Shown here piece by piece: positions 61,705-64,000 of a DNA stretch of 64,000 nucleotides; position 1 is the stretch's first letter; each line of letters begins with the position of its first letter. Position numbers and translations under genes: made by a program. The stretch comes from Streptomyces humidus (GTDB lineage Bacteria > Actinomycetota > Actinomycetes > Streptomycetales > Streptomycetaceae), in contig NZ_BMTL01000020.1 in NCBI RefSeq assembly GCF_014649655.1, positions 1 through 64,000 on the forward strand, read 5' to 3'. Below the pieces are notes generated by a model. It had not been told where the DNA came from. It did no database searches and worked only from the letters and a program-made list of their open reading frames with translations.

Positions 61705-61723
61705 ACTATACCGGTATTAGAAT
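61705..61723. promoter_or_regulatory. Divergent leaderless promoters sharing a palindrome
   Basis: ATACCGGTAT (61708-61717) is a perfect palindrome. Minus-strand TATAGT (61705-61710) lies 7 nt before the map ATG, and plus-strand TAGAAT (61718-61723) 6 nt before the HTH-gene ATG. Both fit TANNNT and put transcription starts at the start codons. The palindrome is the natural operator for the small HTH regulator. Confidence 0.6.
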
Positions 61724-61729
61724 GGTGCC

Positions 61730-61981
61730 ATGGTGCGCACCCCCTTGACCCCCGAAGAGCACGAACGCGGCGAGCGGCTCGGACGGCTGCTGCGTGAAGC
61801 GCGCGGCGCCCGGAGCATGGCCGAGATCGCGGCGAGCGCGGGCATCTCCGCCGAGACCCTCCGCAAGATCGAGACCGGACGGGCGCCGACCCCGGCGTTC
61901 TTCACGGTCGCCGCCCTGGCCCGCGTGCTGGGCCTGTCCATGGACGAACTGGCGGGGCTGTGCGCGCTCGCCCCCGCCTGA
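61730..61981 (+). CDS. XRE-type helix-turn-helix regulator
   Basis: 83 residues from ATG 61730. One Cro/CI-type HTH (~15-75): RLGRLLREARGARSMAEIAA (helices 1-2), AGISAETLRKIETGRAPTPA (recognition helix), VAALARVLGLSMDELAGLC. DNA-binding only, no effector domain. It is divergent from map with 32 bp between starts and a palindrome in the middle, so it probably represses itself and map; this pairing is inferred from position. Confidence 0.85.
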   Translation: MVRTPLTPEEHERGERLGRLLREARGARSMAEIAASAGISAETLRKIETGRAPTPAFFTVAALARVLGLSMDELAGLCALAPA

Positions 61982-62182
61982 CGCCCCGGTGCGCGCTCGC
62001 CCTCACCTGATCCCCGGCGCACCCACGCCCTCGTGATCCCCCGGCTCCCGTCGACGACATCCGCGCGGGGCCGTTCGGCGGCGCGGTCGCGTCCCCCTTC
62101 GAAAACTCCCCGTAGCCCCGCTGTAACACAACTGGTGTTCTCTACGAAGCCGGAGTGTTCCGGTCGGGGCGGGAGTCCAGCG

Positions 62183-63610
62183 ATGACTGTGCATCAACTC
62201 CCGGGCCTGGTGCGGGAGTTCGCGAGCAACCTGAACGGGCTTCTGGCGCGCCTCGACCCGGGCGACGGCTGGTGCGCGGTGTTCTGGCAGCGTGATCCCG
62301 ACGGTATGCGGGCCTGCCTCGACGGACGTGAGGTGCCTCCCTGGGACGTGGTGGAGGCGCTGCTCCAGGACCTCGCCGCCGCACACGGCTCCGGGGCCGC
62401 CGCGCAGGAGACGCTCCGGCTCCGGCCCCTGCACGTCGGCGCGCTCGCCGCCCACGACACCCGGCCCGGCGGCCGCGACGCGCTCGGGGACCGGCTCGAC
62501 GTGATGCTCCGCGAACAGCGCTACGCCGCCGACCGGGTCGCCGACGTCGGCCGCCGGCTCGCCTCCGCGGCCACCCGGGAGCAGGCCGACGCCCTCCGCC
62601 TCGACCTGGCCTGGGCCCGTGACGACCACGAACGCGCCACCGCCCGGTGCGCCGAACTCCGCGACCGCATGGCGTACCTGGACCGCCTCCCGGCGCCCCC
62701 GCAGGCCGGGGCGGAGGCAGGAGCCGTGGACGGTGCTTCCGGCGACGAGCCCGGCCCGGCCGACGCGGCCGCGGTGCGCTCCGTGCCCGGTCAGCGCGCG
62801 GCGCACGCGGAGGCCGGTGCGGTCGCCGCCGGGCCGGACGCCGTGCCGCGGCAGCGCAAGCGCCGCCGCGGCGGCGCCCGGTTCGCCGGTATGGCCGAGG
62901 AGGACGCGCCGCCCGTCGCCGTGCCGCCCACCGCCGAACCGCAGGCGCCCACGCCCGCCGCGCCCGCGCGCCGCACCCCGCGCGGCGCCCGCTTCGCCGG
63001 AGCCGCCGCCGAGAGCGCGGAGCGCGACGCCGAGCCGCGGCGCGAGCCGCTGGACGCGGCCGCACGGCGGGAGACCGTCGAGGCGGTGCGGCGGGAGACC
63101 GTCGAGGCGGTGCGGCGGCTGGTGCGGCTGCGCGCCGAAGGCCGCAGCGGTGAGGCGCACGCCCTGCTGGTGGAACTCGCCCGCTGGCCGGCCGTTCGCA
63201 TCCCGCTCCTCGCGGCCGAACTGCAGCGCACCGGGCTCGCCGCCGACTGGACCACCCTGCTCTGGGAGGCGGCCTCCCTGCCGGCCGACCGGCTCGTCGC
63301 GGCGGCCGACGCGCTGGTCGCGGTGGGGCGCACCGGTGACGGCGAGCAGATCCTGCGGCAGGGCGTGGCACGCCCCGCCGCCGAGATCGGGCAGGCCGTC
63401 CTCGCTCTGGTCGGGGACGGCCGACGGCGCGAGGCCCGCGCGCTGCTCGACGCCTACGTCCGGGTCCGCACCCCGCAGGAGGCCGCCCGCAGTGTCGCCC
63501 CGGACCCGCCCGCCCTCGTCCCGCTGCTGCTGCAGGCCGCCCGCGCCGTCTCCGAGGAACGCCGCTGGGACCTCGTGCACGCCCTCCGGGTCGCCGGGTT
63601 CACGGCCTGA
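62183..63610 (+). CDS. Large hypothetical protein, Ala/Arg-rich
   Basis: 475 residues from ATG 62183 (GCGGGAGTCCAGCG ahead). The N-terminal ~150 residues are a compact helical domain (LPGLVREFASNLNGLLARLD, GWCAVFWQRDPDGMRACLDG, QRYAADRVADVGRRLASAAT). Then comes a low-complexity region (~170-325) with basic patches (RQRKRRRGGARFAG, repeated once as RRTPRGARFAG) and a tandem ETVEAVRR repeat. The C-terminal ~150 residues form alpha-solenoid-like helices (VRIPLLAAELQRTGLAADWT, GEQILRQGVARPAAEIGQAV). Found, as far as I recall, only in Streptomyces; function unknown. Confidence 0.75.
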   Translation: MTVHQLPGLVREFASNLNGLLARLDPGDGWCAVFWQRDPDGMRACLDGREVPPWDVVEALLQDLAAAHGSGAAAQETLRLRPLHVGALAAHDTRPGGRDALGDRLDVMLREQRYAADRVADVGRRLASAATREQADALRLDLAWARDDHERATARCAELRDRMAYLDRLPAPPQAGAEAGAVDGASGDEPGPADAAAVRSVPGQRAAHAEAGAVAAGPDAVPRQRKRRRGGARFAGMAEEDAPPVAVPPTAEPQAPTPAAPARRTPRGARFAGAAAESAERDAEPRREPLDAAARRETVEAVRRETVEAVRRLVRLRAEGRSGEAHALLVELARWPAVRIPLLAAELQRTGLAADWTTLLWEAASLPADRLVAAADALVAVGRTGDGEQILRQGVARPAAEIGQAVLALVGDGRRREARALLDAYVRVRTPQEAARSVAPDPPALVPLLLQAARAVSEERRWDLVHALRVAGFTA

Positions 63611-63798
63611 GGGGGACGCAGCGCCCGCGGGATGCCTCCGCTGCGCCCGGCGGACAGGCGCGGCGGGCCTGCGCGGCCGCCCGGACCGGCACCGGGCCGG
63701 ACGCTGGGCGACTCACCCACAGGAGTGTGAAACGCGATCGACTCCGCGGGTTGACGACGATGGTCTTGGCAAGCCCGTCCAGGAGGCTTACGTTCGTC

Positions 63799-63829
63799 CC
63801 TCTACGACCTGCGTCTACGGGCGTAGAGG
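63799..63829. promoter_or_regulatory. Inverted repeat upstream of the nitrilase-family gene
   Basis: CCTCTACG (63799-63806) and CGTAGAGG (63822-63829) are perfectly inverted, with GTCTACGG between them as a third half-site. Located 28 bp before the start; could be an operator. Regulator unknown. Confidence 0.4.
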
Positions 63830-63857
63830 CTCTGACGGCCTGTCGAAGGAGCAGCTC

Positions 63858-64000
63858 ATGGCCAACGTCGTACGTGCCGCACTGGTCCAGGCCACCTGGA
63901 CGGGCGACACCGAGTCCATGGTGGCGAAACACGAGGAGCACGCCCGCGAGGCGGCCCGCAGCGGCGCGAAGATCATCGGGTTCCAGGAGGTCTTCAACGC
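63858..64000 (+). CDS. Nitrilase/carbon-nitrogen hydrolase family protein (3' end outside window)
   Basis: The first 47 codons from ATG 63858 (GAAGGAGCAGCTC ahead). VVRAALVQATWTGDTESMVA and ARSGAKIIGFQEVFN match the start of the beta-ureidopropionase/N-carbamoyl-amidase branch, where FQE supplies the catalytic glutamate. It would hydrolyse N-carbamoyl-beta-amino acids in pyrimidine breakdown, or a related amide. Substrate needs the rest of the gene. Confidence 0.85.
   Translation, partial: MANVVRAALVQATWTGDTESMVAKHEEHAREAARSGAKIIGFQEVFN

Noticed and set aside
62003..63580. 525-codon minus-strand frame opposite the large hypothetical protein
   Set aside because: The plus-strand gene has a good ribosome site and a plausible domain layout; the minus frame has neither.

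Overview
The window looks like a Streptomyces chromosome segment or a very close relative. GC is very high, GTG starts are common, and most genes start from GGAGG-type ribosome sites with 4-bp ATGA/GTGA overlaps. Family content is also typical (HAAS/PadR, DM13, KdpF-type micro-ORFs, PcaL fusion, many SpoIIE/USP proteins). No rRNA, tRNA, CRISPR array or biosynthetic cluster was seen.

1-4.6 kb is mobile-element scrap and regulators: the 3' part of a Tn3 transposase, a padR-HAAS pair bracketed by short direct repeats beside a tyrosine recombinase remnant, and a PucR-type regulator ending at a perfect 76-bp palindrome. 5-12.4 kb holds a DM13 protein, a flotillin/NfeD pair, and a five-gene overlapping operon (sigma factor, membrane anti-sigma factor, ABC ATPase, two membrane proteins). 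12.4-17.5 kb is the potassium pump operon kdpFABC, with an extra 27-codon ORF in front. The sensor/regulator genes kdpD and kdpE survive only as scraps at 17.6-17.85 kb.

Between two 124-bp copies of the 5' end of pcaL (18010-18133 truncated, 51809-51932 with the intact gene) lies about 33.8 kb that reads as a genomic island. Next to the right copy is a tyrosine recombinase whose N-terminal part has been lost beside an IS256-family insertion. The island's intact genes are dominated by stress and dormancy families: a SpoIIE-type phosphatase, fatty-acid desaturase, CorA, a second UMP kinase, DUF2267, a second PRPP synthetase, an RpoD-like sigma factor, a phosphoribosyltransferase-hydrolase fusion, a CBS protein, three universal stress proteins, PolX, an amino-acid permease, a cold-shock protein, CapA, and two Rv2629/Balon-like ribosome-hibernation factors. 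Several of these families match members of the mycobacterial DosR dormancy regulon. The island is also full of gene debris (rtcA, rtcB, ettA, hsp20, PP2C, plsC, capA, polX tail, IS110), showing repeated duplication and loss.

51.8-64 kb returns to ordinary chromosome: pcaL, an MBL-fold hydrolase, exonuclease III, hypothetical proteins, gamma-glutamyltransferase, a ClpC-like AAA+ chaperone, methionine aminopeptidase divergent from a small HTH regulator over a shared palindrome, a large hypothetical protein, and the start of a nitrilase-family gene.
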